DNA of 38,548 nucleotides from Amycolatopsis kentuckyensis (GTDB taxonomy: Bacteria > Actinomycetota > Actinomycetes > Mycobacteriales > Pseudonocardiaceae): contig NZ_MUMI01000188.1 of assembly GCF_002155975.1 (NCBI RefSeq), forward strand, positions 1-38,548, in the 5' to 3' direction. Position numbers and translations under genes: made by a program. The notes beneath the pieces are model-generated. The model ran no database searches and was not told the origin of the DNA. It saw nothing but the letters and a program-made list of their open reading frames with translations. Positions 18,519 through 26,461 of this stretch are shown piece after piece. Position 1 is the first letter of the stretch; the number at the start of each line of letters is the position of its first letter.

Positions 18519-19097
18519 ATGCGCACCCGGTTCGCGGCGATGATCATCAGCACGCTGGCCCTGGTGGCCCTGTCCGTGACGCCCGCCGGCGCCGACGGCT
18601 GGTGGCTGCAGTACTCCGACACGAGCACCCGGCTGTGCCTCGACGCCGACTACCACGCCAACACCGCGTACTGGTCGCTCACCGAGGCCACCTGCAAGAC
18701 ACCGGTCGGCAGCGGCGCCGCCGACCAGGTGTTCCAGCTCGTGCCGCAGAGCAACGGAACCGCGTGGATCCTGTCCGGGGTGTCCGGCACCATGTGCGTC
18801 GGTGTCGCCTCGGGCTCACCGAACGACGGCGCCGCGGTCTTCCTGACCAACTGCCCGGCCCCGGGTACCAACTGGTTCGCCCAGGAGTGGCAGGTGTCCA
18901 CCGTCTCCGAAAACCCGAACGGCTCGGCCAACGTCCTGTTCCGGAACGCGACCAGCCAGAAGTGCATCACCGGCACCGGCAGCGGGGTGGCGCTGTTCCA
19001 GCAGGCCTGCGACAGCGCGAACCCGCACCAGGTCTGGCGCCAGCACCTCAAGGAGTCCGGCTGCACCCGGTGCGTCGCGGCGGCCCGGCGGAGCTAG
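18519..19097 (+). CDS. Secreted ricin-type beta-trefoil-like protein
   Basis: A 192-residue protein with a clear Sec signal peptide (MRTRFAAMIISTLALVALSV, cleaved near AGADG). The mature part has three related segments with the RICIN pattern: STRLCLDADY..., GTMCVGVASGSPNDGAAVFL... and SQKCITGTGSGVALFQQAC, followed by QVWR. QxW-type motifs and paired Cys suggest a disulfide-stabilised carbohydrate-binding trefoil with no attached catalytic domain. It ends KESGCTRCVAAARRS with an extra Cys pair. There is no strong ribosome site. It may act as an extracellular lectin; the target sugar is unknown. Its stop overlaps that of the convergent GbsR-like gene. Confidence 0.7.
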   Translation: MRTRFAAMIISTLALVALSVTPAGADGWWLQYSDTSTRLCLDADYHANTAYWSLTEATCKTPVGSGAADQVFQLVPQSNGTAWILSGVSGTMCVGVASGSPNDGAAVFLTNCPAPGTNWFAQEWQVSTVSENPNGSANVLFRNATSQKCITGTGSGVALFQQACDSANPHQVWRQHLKESGCTRCVAAARRS

Positions 19098-19582
19098 GCG
19101 TTCTTCTCCTCGCGGAGCTGGTGCCAGCGCTCGTACATGCCGTTGAGCTCCTCGAGCATGAACGACAGGAAGTCCCGCATCTCGGCGAGCCGCTTGCCCG
19201 AGGGGGTGTCCTCGCCGAGGGCGTCGATGCCGTTTTCGGCGGCGTCGCGCCACATGGTGATCATGCGGTCGCGCTTGAGGAAGGTGGCGTACCAGAGGTC
19301 GTCGTAGAGGCGGTAGTGGTCGCGGCGCTCGCCGGGCTCGCGCTCCTTGGCGACCAGGCCGATCTGTTCGAGATAGCGCACCGCGCCGGAGACGGCGGCC
19401 GGGCTGACCTGCAGCTGCGCGGCCAGGTCGGCGGCGGTCAGCCGGCCCTCGTCGGTGGTCATCAGCGCGGCGAACACCCGCGCGGGCATGCGCTGCATGC
19501 CGATCTGCGAAAGCACGAGCCCGAGGCTCTCGACGTACCGGCGGACGGCGTCTTCATCTCGCTTCGTGTCAGGCGTCGTCAT
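19094..19582 (-). CDS. GbsR/MarR family transcriptional regulator
   Basis: A 162-residue winged-helix protein. VESLGLVLSQIGMQRMPARVFAALMTTDEGRLTAADLAAQLQVSPAAVSGAVRYLEQIGLVAKEREPGERRDHYRL is the GbsR-type DNA-binding domain (COG1510), followed by a helical C-terminus with MLEELNGMYERWHQL. Relatives commonly sit beside ABC exporters of the type found here and repress them. The start at 19582 has GGGAGG nine bases upstream; an ATG between them runs straight into a stop. It diverges from the ABC transporter operon with short CTTC/GAAG dyads in the gap. Confidence 0.88.
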   Translation of the reverse strand: MTTPDTKRDEDAVRRYVESLGLVLSQIGMQRMPARVFAALMTTDEGRLTAADLAAQLQVSPAAVSGAVRYLEQIGLVAKEREPGERRDHYRLYDDLWYATFLKRDRMITMWRDAAENGIDALGEDTPSGKRLAEMRDFLSFMLEELNGMYERWHQLREEKNA

Positions 19583-19638
19583 CGGCCCATCCTCCCGTAC
19601 CCGTCCCCCATGATCACTCGATCTAGACATTTTCTTAA

Positions 19639-19675
19639 CTTCACAACTTCGTGAAGCGAGTGTAGCTTCCGAAGC
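19639..19675. promoter_or_regulatory. CTTC/GAAG dyads before the ABC transporter operon
   Basis: CTTCAC-N6-GTGAAG (19639-19656) and the perfect dyad GCTTC-C-GAAGC (19665-19675, touching the ATG) lie in the AT-rich gap between the regulator and the ATPase gene. The shared CTTC/GAAG half-sites suggest operators for the GbsR/MarR protein. Confidence 0.45.
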
Positions 19676-20572
19676 ATGGAAAACGCCATTTCGGTCACCG
19701 GCCTGCACAAGTCGTTCGGCCGGACGAAGGCCCTCGACGGCCTGGACCTGCAGGTACCCGCTGGGGAGGTGCACGGTTTCCTCGGCCCCAACGGCGCCGG
19801 GAAGTCGACCACCGTCCGGGTCCTGCTCGGCCTGCTCCACGCGGACTCGGGGGACGTCCGGCTGCTCGGCGGCGACCCCTGGAAGGACGCCGCGAGCCTG
19901 CACCGCCGCCTGGCCTACGTGCCCGGCGACGTCAACCTGTGGCCCAACCTCTCCGGCGGCGAGGTGATCGACCTGCTCGGCCGCCTGCGCGGCGGCCTGG
20001 ACGAGAAGCGCCGCAACGACCTGGTCGAGCGGTTCGACCTCGACCCGAAGAAGAAGGGGCGGACGTACTCGAAGGGCAACCGGCAGAAGGTCGCCATCGT
20101 CGCGGCGCTGGCCTCCCGCGTCGACCTGCTGATCCTCGACGAACCCACGTCCGGCCTCGACCCGCTGATGGAGGCGACGTTCCAGTACGCCATCCAGGAG
20201 GAGCGCGAGCAGGGCCGGACCGTGCTGCTCTCCAGCCACATCCTCGCCGAGGTCGAGGCGCTGTGCGACAAGGTCAGCATCATCCGCAACGGCAAGACCG
20301 TCGAGTCCGGCACCCTCGCCGAGCTGCGCCACCTGACCCGGACGTCGATCACCGCCGAGCTCGCCGGCCCGCCGAACGGGCTCACCGAGCTGGCCAACAT
20401 CCACGACCTCAAGGTCGAGGGCAACCGCGTCCGCTTCGACGTCGAGACGCGCTCGCTCGACGAGGCCCTGCGGCAGCTGACCGAGGTCGGCGTCCGCAGC
20501 CTGGTCAGCCAGCCGCCGACGCTGGAGGAGCTGTTCCTGCGCCACTACACGACCGAAGCGAGCGCGAAATGA
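19676..20572 (+). CDS. ABC transporter ATP-binding protein
   Basis: A 298-residue ATPase. Walker A is GPNGAGKST (about residues 39-47), the signature is YSKGNRQKV in place of LSGGQ (as in many drug-efflux ATPases of this group), Walker B is [13 protein letters not shown], and the switch His lies in SSHILAE. The C-terminal ~80 residues form the extra domain of DrrA/COG1131-type exporters. It powers the permease encoded next, with which it overlaps by ATGA. A divergent GbsR/MarR regulator probably controls it. The start is without a good Shine-Dalgarno sequence. Confidence 0.93.
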   Translation: MENAISVTGLHKSFGRTKALDGLDLQVPAGEVHGFLGPNGAGKSTTVRVLLGLLHADSGDVRLLGGDPWKDAASLHRRLAYVPGDVNLWPNLSGGEVIDLLGRLRGGLDEKRRNDLVERFDLDPKKKGRTYSKGNRQKVAIVAALASRVDLLILDEPTSGLDPLMEATFQYAIQEEREQGRTVLLSSHILAEVEALCDKVSIIRNGKTVESGTLAELRHLTRTSITAELAGPPNGLTELANIHDLKVEGNRVRFDVETRSLDEALRQLTEVGVRSLVSQPPTLEELFLRHYTTEASAK

Positions 20573-22206
20573 CCGCGACGCTCTCCCGCGCCGAAGCCGC
20601 GGTGGCGCCCGCGCACGAACTGGCCGGCACCTGGCACCTCACCCGGCTCGCGCTGCGCCGCGACCGCGTGATCCTGCCGATCTGGATCGTCCTGCTCAGC
20701 GTCGTCCCGGCGAGCACGGTCAACACGTTCACGCAGTTCTACCCGACCGTCGCCGACCGGCTCGCCCTGCAGGCGGGCGCGAACGCGAACCCCTCCTACG
20801 CGCTGCTCTACGGCCCGCCGTTCGACCTGACCACGGCCGGCGGGTTCATCGCCTGGCGCATGTGCGGGTTCCTGGCGCTGCTCACCGGGCTGATGGTCGT
20901 CTTCACGGTCACCCGGCACACCCGCGCCGAGGAGGACACCGGGCGCGCGGAGCTGCTCGCGTCCGCGGTGGTCGGCCGGTACGCGGCGCTGACGGCGGCG
21001 CTGCTGGTGGCCGGCGGCGCGAGTGTGCTGACCGGGCTGGTCCAGGCGGTCACCATGATCGGCGCCGGCCTGCCCGCGGCCGGTTCGCTCGCCTTCGGCG
21101 CGGCGGAAGCACTGGCGGGGCTGGTCTTCACCGCGGTCGCGGCGGTCGCCGTCCAGCTGGCCGAGTACTCCCGGACGGCCAACGGCATCGGGACCGCCGT
21201 GGTCGGCGCCGCCTTCCTGCTGCGCGGCGCCGGGGACTCCACTGTGGACGCCCGCTGGCTGTCCTGGCTGTCCCCGATCGGCTGGGTGCAGCAGGTCCGC
21301 GCGTTCGCCGGGGAACGCTGGTGGGTGCTCCTGCTGCCGCTGGCGTTCGCGCTGGTCGTGGGCGCGGCGGGGTACTGGCTGCTGCCCCGCCGCGACGTCG
21401 GCGTCGGCATCCTGCCGCCGCGGCCGGGGCCGGCCCGGGCGGCGGCGAGCCTGCGGTCACCGCTCGCGCTCGCCTGGCGGCTGCACCGGGGCCCGCTGCT
21501 CGGCTGGGTGATCGGCACGGCCGTGGTCGGCGCGGTGTTCGGCTCGATCGCCAGCGGCATCGGCGACCTCGTCGGCTCGAGCCCGCAGGCGCAGCAGATC
21601 ATGGCGCGGCTGGGCGGCAGCCACGCGCTGACGCAGGCTTTCCTGGCCGCGATGGCCGGGATGTTCGCCATGGTCGCGTCGCTGTACGGCGTCCAGGCGG
21701 TGCTGCGGATGCGCGGCGAGGAGACCGCGATCCGGCTCGAACCGGTGCTCGCCACCAGCGTCGGCCGGCTGCGCTGGGCGGCAGGCCACCTCGTGTTCGC
21801 CTTCTTCGGCACGGCGGCGCTGCTGCTGTCCGGCGGGGTGTTCATGGGTCTGGCGAACGGACTGCGCACCGGCGACGTCGGCGGCTCGCTCGCGGACACC
21901 CTGTCCGGGATGCTGGTCCAGCTGCCCGCGGCCTGGGTGGTGGTCGCGCTGGCGGTGACGATTTTCGGGCTGCTCCCGGGCTTTTCGCCGGCGGCGTGGG
22001 CCGTCGGGGCACTGGCGCTGCTGCTGAGCCTGTTCGGCCCGATCGTCGACCTGCCGCAGGTGGTGCTGGACGTCTCGCCGTTCCAGCACCCGCCGAAGAT
22101 CCCCGGCCAGGAGCTCACCGCGACACCGCTCGTCTGGCTCGGCGCGGTCGCCGTCGTCGCCCTGGCCGCCGGCCTGGCCGGCTGGCGGCGCCGGGACGTC
22201 GGCTAA
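20569..22206 (+). CDS. ABC transporter permease, COG3559 (polyketide-antibiotic-exporter-like)
   Basis: A 545-residue membrane protein with about twelve hydrophobic segments in two halves (first from [15 protein letters not shown], second from [18 protein letters not shown]), as in the fused ABC-2 permeases annotated as TnrB3-like exporters. It would form an exporter with the preceding ATPase. Despite the family name, no biosynthetic genes are nearby, so resistance to external toxic compounds is the more natural guess. Translation is coupled by ATGA. Its stop overlaps that of the convergent lipoprotein gene by 4 bases. Confidence 0.88.
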   Translation: MTATLSRAEAAVAPAHELAGTWHLTRLALRRDRVILPIWIVLLSVVPASTVNTFTQFYPTVADRLALQAGANANPSYALLYGPPFDLTTAGGFIAWRMCGFLALLTGLMVVFTVTRHTRAEEDTGRAELLASAVVGRYAALTAALLVAGGASVLTGLVQAVTMIGAGLPAAGSLAFGAAEALAGLVFTAVAAVAVQLAEYSRTANGIGTAVVGAAFLLRGAGDSTVDARWLSWLSPIGWVQQVRAFAGERWWVLLLPLAFALVVGAAGYWLLPRRDVGVGILPPRPGPARAAASLRSPLALAWRLHRGPLLGWVIGTAVVGAVFGSIASGIGDLVGSSPQAQQIMARLGGSHALTQAFLAAMAGMFAMVASLYGVQAVLRMRGEETAIRLEPVLATSVGRLRWAAGHLVFAFFGTAALLLSGGVFMGLANGLRTGDVGGSLADTLSGMLVQLPAAWVVVALAVTIFGLLPGFSPAAWAVGALALLLSLFGPIVDLPQVVLDVSPFQHPPKIPGQELTATPLVWLGAVAVVALAAGLAGWRRRDVG

Positions 22207-22706
22207 CGCACCCGGAGCTCGTGGCCGGGACCGGCCACGAGCTGCGCCTGCGGCCCGGCTTTCCCGCAGCCGGGCCCGTTCGGCTCGGCGAACGACGGCG
22301 TCACCTCGATGGTGTGCGGTTTCCCGTCGTCGAACCGGACGGTGACCCGCACCGGTTCGGCGGCCAGGCCCGGGATGTCCGCGAAGCCGTGGAGCCCGCC
22401 GGTCGGGACCATCGACGTCCCGCACGAGCTGTCCGGGCCGGTGCCCGTGCAGGTCGTCGCGCCCGCCGACGTCTCGGGGTAGAGGCCGACCTCGCGCGTG
22501 ACGCACTGGCCGCGCCAGCAGGCTTCGAGCGTCGCTTTCGAGATGCCGTTCGGTGCCGGGATGGACAGGCTGATGCCGATCGGGACGCCGATCGCCGTGC
22601 AGGCGAGCTCCGGCCCGGCACAACCGGCCACGGCGGCGGCGAGCATCGCGAACCCCAGTGCGTAACGCATGCCGACCAGACGGGACCGGCGGCCGCCGGG
22701 TTGCAT
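22203..22706 (-). CDS. Hypothetical lipoprotein, Cys-rich
   Basis: A 167-residue predicted lipoprotein. The signal peptide ends LAAAVAGC, with the Cys as lipidation site, and the mature part has several Cys (LACTAIG, EACWRGQC, TTCTG, SSCG, PGCG) and a strand-rich body with VRVTVRFDDGKPHTIEVTPSF. I do not recognise a family; the exported region resembles a small beta-sandwich with disulfides. The start at 22706 lies two bases after the preceding stop and suggests coupling; ATG 22670 is an alternative with a shorter signal peptide, and neither has a Shine-Dalgarno sequence. Confidence 0.65.
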   Translation of the reverse strand: MQPGGRRSRLVGMRYALGFAMLAAAVAGCAGPELACTAIGVPIGISLSIPAPNGISKATLEACWRGQCVTREVGLYPETSAGATTCTGTGPDSSCGTSMVPTGGLHGFADIPGLAAEPVRVTVRFDDGKPHTIEVTPSFAEPNGPGCGKAGPQAQLVAGPGHELRVR

Positions 22707-22708
22707 CG

Positions 22709-23029
22709 TCAGTCGCGCCAGACGGAGGTCAGCGGCAACGCCGGGGTCTGCGAGGTGGGCGTGACCGAGGTCGTCGGCTGGACGGTGACCTCGACGAAAC
22801 TCGTGGTGGTCGTCGGCGGCGACGTCTCGACGGACGTGACCGTGGACGGCGGCGCGGAAGTGGTGACGGTGACGGGCACCGCCGCGACGGTCCTGGTCGG
22901 CGGCGTGACGGTTTCGACGGTGCGCGGCGTGCTCCGCCCGGCGATCAGCAGCGCGGCCACCAGCAGCCCGGTGGCGAATCCCGCCAGCCCGGTGACCGCG
23001 GCGGAGCCCCAGGTAGGTCGGCCACTCAT
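22709..23029 (-). CDS. Hypothetical single-pass membrane protein with Thr/Val-rich tail
   Basis: A 106-residue protein with one transmembrane segment (residues ~11-31, AVTGLAGFATGLLVAALLIAG) followed by a low-complexity Thr/Pro/Val/Ser extracellular stalk (for example TPPTRTVAAVPVTVTT) and a short end LPLTSVWRD. No catalytic motif is seen. It precedes the Cys-rich lipoprotein by two bases and is probably co-expressed, so the two may form an envelope pair. The Thr-rich stalk could be O-mannosylated. Confidence 0.65.
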   Translation of the reverse strand: MSGRPTWGSAAVTGLAGFATGLLVAALLIAGRSTPRTVETVTPPTRTVAAVPVTVTTSAPPSTVTSVETSPPTTTTSFVEVTVQPTTSVTPTSQTPALPLTSVWRD

Positions 23030-23119
23030 CCGGGCACCCCCTCGCCACGCGCAGCGCAGGTACGAGGACTAACTCGCGTTGATCTTACGTCCTGTTACCC
23101 GATGTGCACCTCGGAGTTT

Positions 23120-23665
23120 TCAGGCCTTGGCCGCCTTCAGGCCGTCGACGACCACGCGGACCAGGTGGGCGCTTCCCGGCGCGTACCGCTCGACGGCGAG
23201 GCAGCCGACGATGAGCGCCCGCAGGTCGTCGCCGTCGATGTCCGGGCGGACGGCGCCCGCGGCCTGTGCGCGGGCGAGGAGCTCGGCCAGCGCGGCGCGG
23301 AACTCCTCGCCCGCGCCGGCCTTGAAGGCGTGCCCACCGGACTCGGCGAGGGCGTCGCAGATGGCCCGGTTGAGGGACGCCTGTTTGATGACGCGGACGA
23401 AGTAGTCGACGAAGACTTCGCCCGGGTCCTCGGCGGTGACGAGCGCGCGGGCTTCCTCGGCGAACTGCTGGATCCGTTCGAGGACGACCGCCTGGAACAG
23501 GGCTTCCTTGCTGGGGAAGTGCCGGTAGACGGTGCCGGCCCCGACCCCGGCGAGCCGCGCGATGTCGTCGAGCGGCACGGCGAGGCCGTCCAGGGCGAAG
23601 GCCTCCTCGGCGGCGGCCAGCACCTTGGCCCGGTTGCGCCGGGCGTCGGCGCGCATCTTCTCCAT
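23120..23665 (-). CDS. TetR family transcriptional regulator
   Basis: A 181-residue repressor. RADARRNRAKVLAAAEEAFALDGLAVPLDDIARLAGVGAGTVYRHFPSKEALFQAVV is a canonical TetR helix-turn-helix of the group whose C-terminal domain carries ALIVGCLAVERY (SBD-type). The start at 23665 has GAGGAGA upstream. It is divergent from an NTF2-like gene, with interlocked promoters and a 9-bp inverted repeat between them, a common actinobacterial pairing in which the small enzyme is the regulated gene. Confidence 0.9.
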   Translation of the reverse strand: MEKMRADARRNRAKVLAAAEEAFALDGLAVPLDDIARLAGVGAGTVYRHFPSKEALFQAVVLERIQQFAEEARALVTAEDPGEVFVDYFVRVIKQASLNRAICDALAESGGHAFKAGAGEEFRAALAELLARAQAAGAVRPDIDGDDLRALIVGCLAVERYAPGSAHLVRVVVDGLKAAKA

Positions 23666-23677
23666 CACGTCTCCTCG

Positions 23678-23735
23678 TTGACAACCGGAACGGTCACTCC
23701 GTATTGTCCTAAGCGGGCCCACCGTTCCGATTCAA
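23678..23735. promoter_or_regulatory. Interlocked divergent promoters with a 9-bp TetR inverted repeat
   Basis: On the plus strand TTGACA (23678-23683) and TATTGT (23702-23707) are 18 bases apart and drive the NTF2-like gene. On the minus strand TTGAAT (23735-23730) and TTAGGA (23712-23707) are 17 bases apart and drive tetR. The inverted arms CGGAACGGT (23686-23694) and ACCGTTCCG (23721-23729) each sit inside one promoter's spacer, so repressor on either arm covers one promoter. Confidence 0.65.
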
Positions 23736-23760
23736 CGCCCAGTTTGGCAGGGGAATTCCG

Positions 23761-24192
23761 ATGCCGCTCAGTCAGCCTTCCGCCCGCGCGGTGTTCGACC
23801 GCTTCCTCGCCGCTTCGGTGGCGAACCGCTGGGACGACCTCGCCGACCTCTACGCCGAGGACGTCATCCTCGAGATGCCGTTCACCCTCCCGGGCATGCC
23901 CAGCGTGACGAAGGGCCGCGAAGAGCTGCGCCGCCGCTTCCGGGCCGCCGGCGGGTCACGGCGGATCACCGAGGCCGCCAACGTCGTGGTCCACGAGACG
24001 GCCGACCCCTCGGTGCTGGTCGCGGAATTCGACCTGCACCAGGAAGTCCGCGGCACCGCCTTCGTCGCCCGGTACGTCATGGTCCTCACCGTCCGAAACG
24101 GACAGATCGCCCACTCCCGCGACTACACCGACACCGCCGCCGCGGCGGAACGGCTCAAGGCGTGGTCGCCCGCTGGCTCGACGGCGGGATGA
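23761..24192 (+). CDS. NTF2-like / SnoaL-like family protein
   Basis: A 143-residue protein with the cone-shaped NTF2 fold pattern. RAVFDRFLAASVANRWDDLADLYAEDVILEMPFTLPGMPSVTKGREELRRRF covers the helical N-terminus and first strands, and the sheet follows with EFDLHQEVRGTAFVARYVMVLTVRNGQIAHSRDYTD. Such proteins act as small isomerases, cyclases, hydratases or ligand-binding proteins; the reaction cannot be told from sequence. It is divergent from a TetR gene. Its 3' end overlaps the convergent YdjM-like gene by 38 bases. Confidence 0.85.
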   Translation: MPLSQPSARAVFDRFLAASVANRWDDLADLYAEDVILEMPFTLPGMPSVTKGREELRRRFRAAGGSRRITEAANVVVHETADPSVLVAEFDLHQEVRGTAFVARYVMVLTVRNGQIAHSRDYTDTAAAAERLKAWSPAGSTAG

Positions 24193-24946
24193 ACAGCCGC
24201 TCGAACGTGCTCACCGTGTGCTCCCACACCCCCGGCACCAGCAGCACCCCGAGCAGCGCGAGCACCGGGAAGATCAACCGCTTCTCGACCTTCTTGCCGG
24301 TCCGGAAGCGCAGCACCTTCGGCGGCCGGATCTCGTACCAGGTCTCGCCGGCGATCGGGAGCGGGAACAGGAACGGGCAGCCGGACTCGGTCAGCGCGTC
24401 GCCCAGGCAGTGCGTCAGGCACCCGGCCGCCACGGCGATCCCGAGCCAGCCCGAAATAGCCGCCAGTTCACCCGCCCGATCGGGGGGAGCCGTGAAGAAC
24501 CACCACGCCACCGCGGCTCCGCTCACCGGGAGCAGCCAGTCGCCCAGTGCGCCTTCGGCCAGCATCAGGCCGAAGACGACCACGCCCACCACGGCCCACG
24601 GGCCGCCTTCGGTGGTGCCCCACGACGTCAGCAGGCCCAGTCCGGCCGCGAACAGGACCGTGTGGGACAGGTGGCGGTGCTTGCCGGAGACCTTCTCGTC
24701 CCGCGGGCCCTTCGTCAGCGCGTAGAACCCCGCCGAGACACGGCGCAGCAGCCACGACAACGCACCCGTCAGCCAGCCGAGCAGGCGGGACGCGCTCGCT
24801 CCGGGGTGGTCGAGGTCGGGCAGCAGGGCGAAACCCGCCGTGGTCGCCGCGAAGACGACCGCCTGGTGCACCGAACCGGCCCCCACCGCGGGCGCCAGGG
24901 CGAGGCCCGCGCACCAGCCGGTCAGGGCATGCGTCCGCCCCATCAT
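24155..24946 (-). CDS. YdjM/PF04307 family membrane-bound metal-dependent hydrolase
   Basis: A 263-residue integral membrane protein. Conserved polar motifs lie at the membrane face: GRTHALTGW near the start, LLPDLDHPGASAS, KHRHLSHTVLF and THCLGDALTESG. The His/Asp pattern is that of the LexA-regulated YdjM family, annotated as membrane-bound metal-dependent hydrolases though the activity is not proven. Five or more hydrophobic segments are seen, with a cytoplasmic loop rich in Lys/Arg (FRTGKKVEKR). It overlaps the end of the convergent NTF2-like gene. Confidence 0.87.
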   Translation of the reverse strand: MMGRTHALTGWCAGLALAPAVGAGSVHQAVVFAATTAGFALLPDLDHPGASASRLLGWLTGALSWLLRRVSAGFYALTKGPRDEKVSGKHRHLSHTVLFAAGLGLLTSWGTTEGGPWAVVGVVVFGLMLAEGALGDWLLPVSGAAVAWWFFTAPPDRAGELAAISGWLGIAVAAGCLTHCLGDALTESGCPFLFPLPIAGETWYEIRPPKVLRFRTGKKVEKRLIFPVLALLGVLLVPGVWEHTVSTFERLFIPPSSQRATTP

Positions 24947-25001
24947 CGTGCCGCCCCCAGGTCCGCGAACGAAAATCAGTCCGCGGAACCGTAGCGGGCG
25001 G

Positions 25002-25355
25002 TCAGGCTTGGGGGTCCTCCGACACGCTCAGGTGTTCGGCCACGCCGGTGAGCTCGATCACGCGGCTCACCGCGGGGCTCGGGACGACCGCGAGTTCGAC
25101 GTCCTGCTCGCCGGCCTGGCGTTGTGCGCGGAGCACCACGTTCAGCGCGGAGGAATCGAAGAAGGTCACCCCGGTCAGATCGGCCACGACCCGCTGCGCT
25201 CGCTTGTCCGCGATCAGCCCCGCCAGGGCCTCTTGCAGCTGCGGGCTGGTCAGCAGGTCGAGCTCGCCGGTGACCACCACCCGGGGTTCCGTCGCGTCGG
25301 TGTCCAGCGTGATGCCGAACCCGGGCGGGGTGGCGTTCTGGTCGGCTGCGGGCAT
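25002..25355 (-). CDS. STAS-domain anti-sigma factor antagonist
   Basis: A 117-residue STAS protein. VVVTGELDLLTSPQLQEAL is the first strand and helix, and ADLTGVTFFDSSALNVVLRA carries the DS(S/T) site; Ser68 is the probable target of an RsbW-type kinase. In partner-switching systems the unphosphorylated antagonist binds the anti-sigma factor and frees the sigma factor. A good ribosome site (GAGGAG) fixes the start. It is unlinked in transcription but close to the RsbW-like/SigF-like pair at 26045-27237 and to a second RsbW-like ATPase, its likely partners. Confidence 0.9.
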   Translation of the reverse strand: MPAADQNATPPGFGITLDTDATEPRVVVTGELDLLTSPQLQEALAGLIADKRAQRVVADLTGVTFFDSSALNVVLRAQRQAGEQDVELAVVPSPAVSRVIELTGVAEHLSVSEDPQA

Positions 25356-25572
25356 GCAGTTTCTCCTCGTCAGGCGCTGCTCCTGCGCCGGGTACGCGCC
25401 TGTTGTCTCAAGCGGCAACCGTGTCACCGTGCCTTCCCAAGCTCGCGCCGGGCACGGTCAAGGCAACTCCGGGGCCAACCCTAACCCAGGAAGCGACCAC
25501 GCCCGCCACGGCCGCCGCCCTTTCGCGTGTACTGCTCACCGGCGATCAAATCCTGCCTGCTCAGCGCTCTGC

Positions 25573-25881
25573 TCAGTGCGCACTCATCGTCTTCCGCGCC
25601 GCCCTGCGCTGGCGCAGGAAGAGCTGCCGCCGCTCGATCTCCCCGAGACCGCCCCAGATGCCGTACGGCTCCTGTACGGTCATCGCGTGCTTGCGGCACT
25701 GGGCCAGCACCGGGCAGGCCTGGCAGATGGCCTTCGCCCGCGCTTCCCGCCGCTCCCGCGCCGAACCCCGCTCGTTGTCCGTGTGGAAGAACAGGCTGCT
25801 GTCCGCACCCCGGCACGAGCCGCGCAGCTGCCATTCCCACTCTTCAGCAACCACGTTGGGCAGCCGGCTCACGTCAGCCAT
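25573..25881 (-). CDS. WhiB family transcriptional regulator, WhiB3/WhiD-like
   Basis: A 102-residue Wbl protein. Cys23, Cys53, Cys56 and Cys62 (pattern C-x29-CxxC-x5-C) bind the 4Fe-4S cluster, EPYGIWGG (residues 71-78) is the G(I/V)WGG turn that contacts the principal sigma factor, and the Arg-rich end RQLFLRQRRAARK binds DNA. EWEWQLRGSCRGADSSLFFH and ERGSARERREARAKAIC place it with WhiB3/WhiD, which act in redox homeostasis and sporulation septation. The start has AAGGCGGGG upstream. It sits between the STAS gene and the rsbW-sigF pair. Confidence 0.92.
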   Translation of the reverse strand: MADVSRLPNVVAEEWEWQLRGSCRGADSSLFFHTDNERGSARERREARAKAICQACPVLAQCRKHAMTVQEPYGIWGGLGEIERRQLFLRQRRAARKTMSAH

Positions 25882-25943
25882 GTCGTCCCCGCCTTTCCCA
25901 GGATCAGCATGTCGACGGCTACATGCCCGCCGGTGGAGCGGAT

Positions 25944-25957
25944 CAAACCCGGGTTTG
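25944..25957. repeat. Perfect 14-bp palindrome upstream of the rsbW-sigF operon
   Basis: CAAACCCGGGTTTG overlaps the -35 side of the candidate SigF-type promoter (25952-25978), in the divergent gap between whiB and the rsbW-like gene. It could be a regulator site or part of an overlapping divergent promoter pair. Confidence 0.4.
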
Positions 25958-25978
25958 GTTTGCTCACACCACGGGCAT
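25952..25978 (+). promoter_or_regulatory. SigB/SigF-type promoter of the rsbW-sigF operon
   Basis: GGTTTG (25952-25957), 15 bases, and GGGCAT (25973-25978) match the GGTTT-N(14-16)-GGGTA(T/C) consensus of actinomycete SigB/SigF promoters with one -10 mismatch. It lies 67 bases before the GTG at 26045 and would make the sigma factor drive its own operon. Confidence 0.5.
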
Positions 25979-26044
25979 CTCGCTGACCGGGCGTGGCAGA
26001 GACCGCCGATCCCCGGCAGCGCGAGTGCGGAGAAAGGAACAAAC

Positions 26045-26461
26045 GTGGAGGACAACGCCCCGCTCGTCCCGGAAGGCGCGCAGGTCATCGAGGTGCGGAC
26101 AGCCGCGATCCCGCACGTCGTGCCCACACTGCGGACCATCGTGGCCGACATCGCGATGCGCCAGGACTTCGACCTCGACGCCGTCGAGGACCTCCGGATG
26201 GCGGTGGACGAAGCCTGCTCGCTGCTGCTCCCCGCCAGTTCGGACGGCAGGCTGACCTGTGTCTTCTCCTGGAACGGGCCGCGCATCGAGGTCTCCGTGT
26301 CGGTGCTGGCCGACAGCGCCGACCACGAGGACGACGCCGGCCTGTCGTGGCAGCTGCTGACCGCCCTCGCGACGACGGCCGAGCGCACGATCACGCCGGA
26401 GAACGGCCGCTACCTGTCCCGCGTGGACCTCGTCCGGGAGAGCCAGGCGGCGGACTCGTGA
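26045..26461 (+). CDS. RsbW-like serine kinase / anti-sigma factor
   Basis: A 138-residue GHKL-type ATPase. VEDLRMAVDEACSLLLPAS is the N-box region, of the divergent form seen in anti-SigF proteins of mycobacteria, and LSWQLLTALATTAERT lies near the lid. It would bind and silence the sigma factor encoded next and phosphorylate a STAS antagonist such as the one at 25002-25355. GTG 26045 is the start, after GGAGAAAGGA. It overlaps the sigma gene by GTGA, which keeps the two at fixed ratio. Confidence 0.87.
   Translation: MEDNAPLVPEGAQVIEVRTAAIPHVVPTLRTIVADIAMRQDFDLDAVEDLRMAVDEACSLLLPASSDGRLTCVFSWNGPRIEVSVSVLADSADHEDDAGLSWQLLTALATTAERTITPENGRYLSRVDLVRESQAADS

Noticed and set aside
20569..22206. 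Part of an antibiotic biosynthetic cluster, because the permease family is often labelled as a polyketide exporter
   Set aside because: No polyketide, peptide or terpene biosynthetic gene is nearby; the ABC operon with a GbsR-type regulator stands alone.
25426..25458. ACCGTGCC / GGCACGGT inverted repeat upstream of the STAS gene
   Set aside because: Eight-base arms with a 17-base loop of GC-rich sequence are easily found by chance here, and it does not coincide with a clear promoter.
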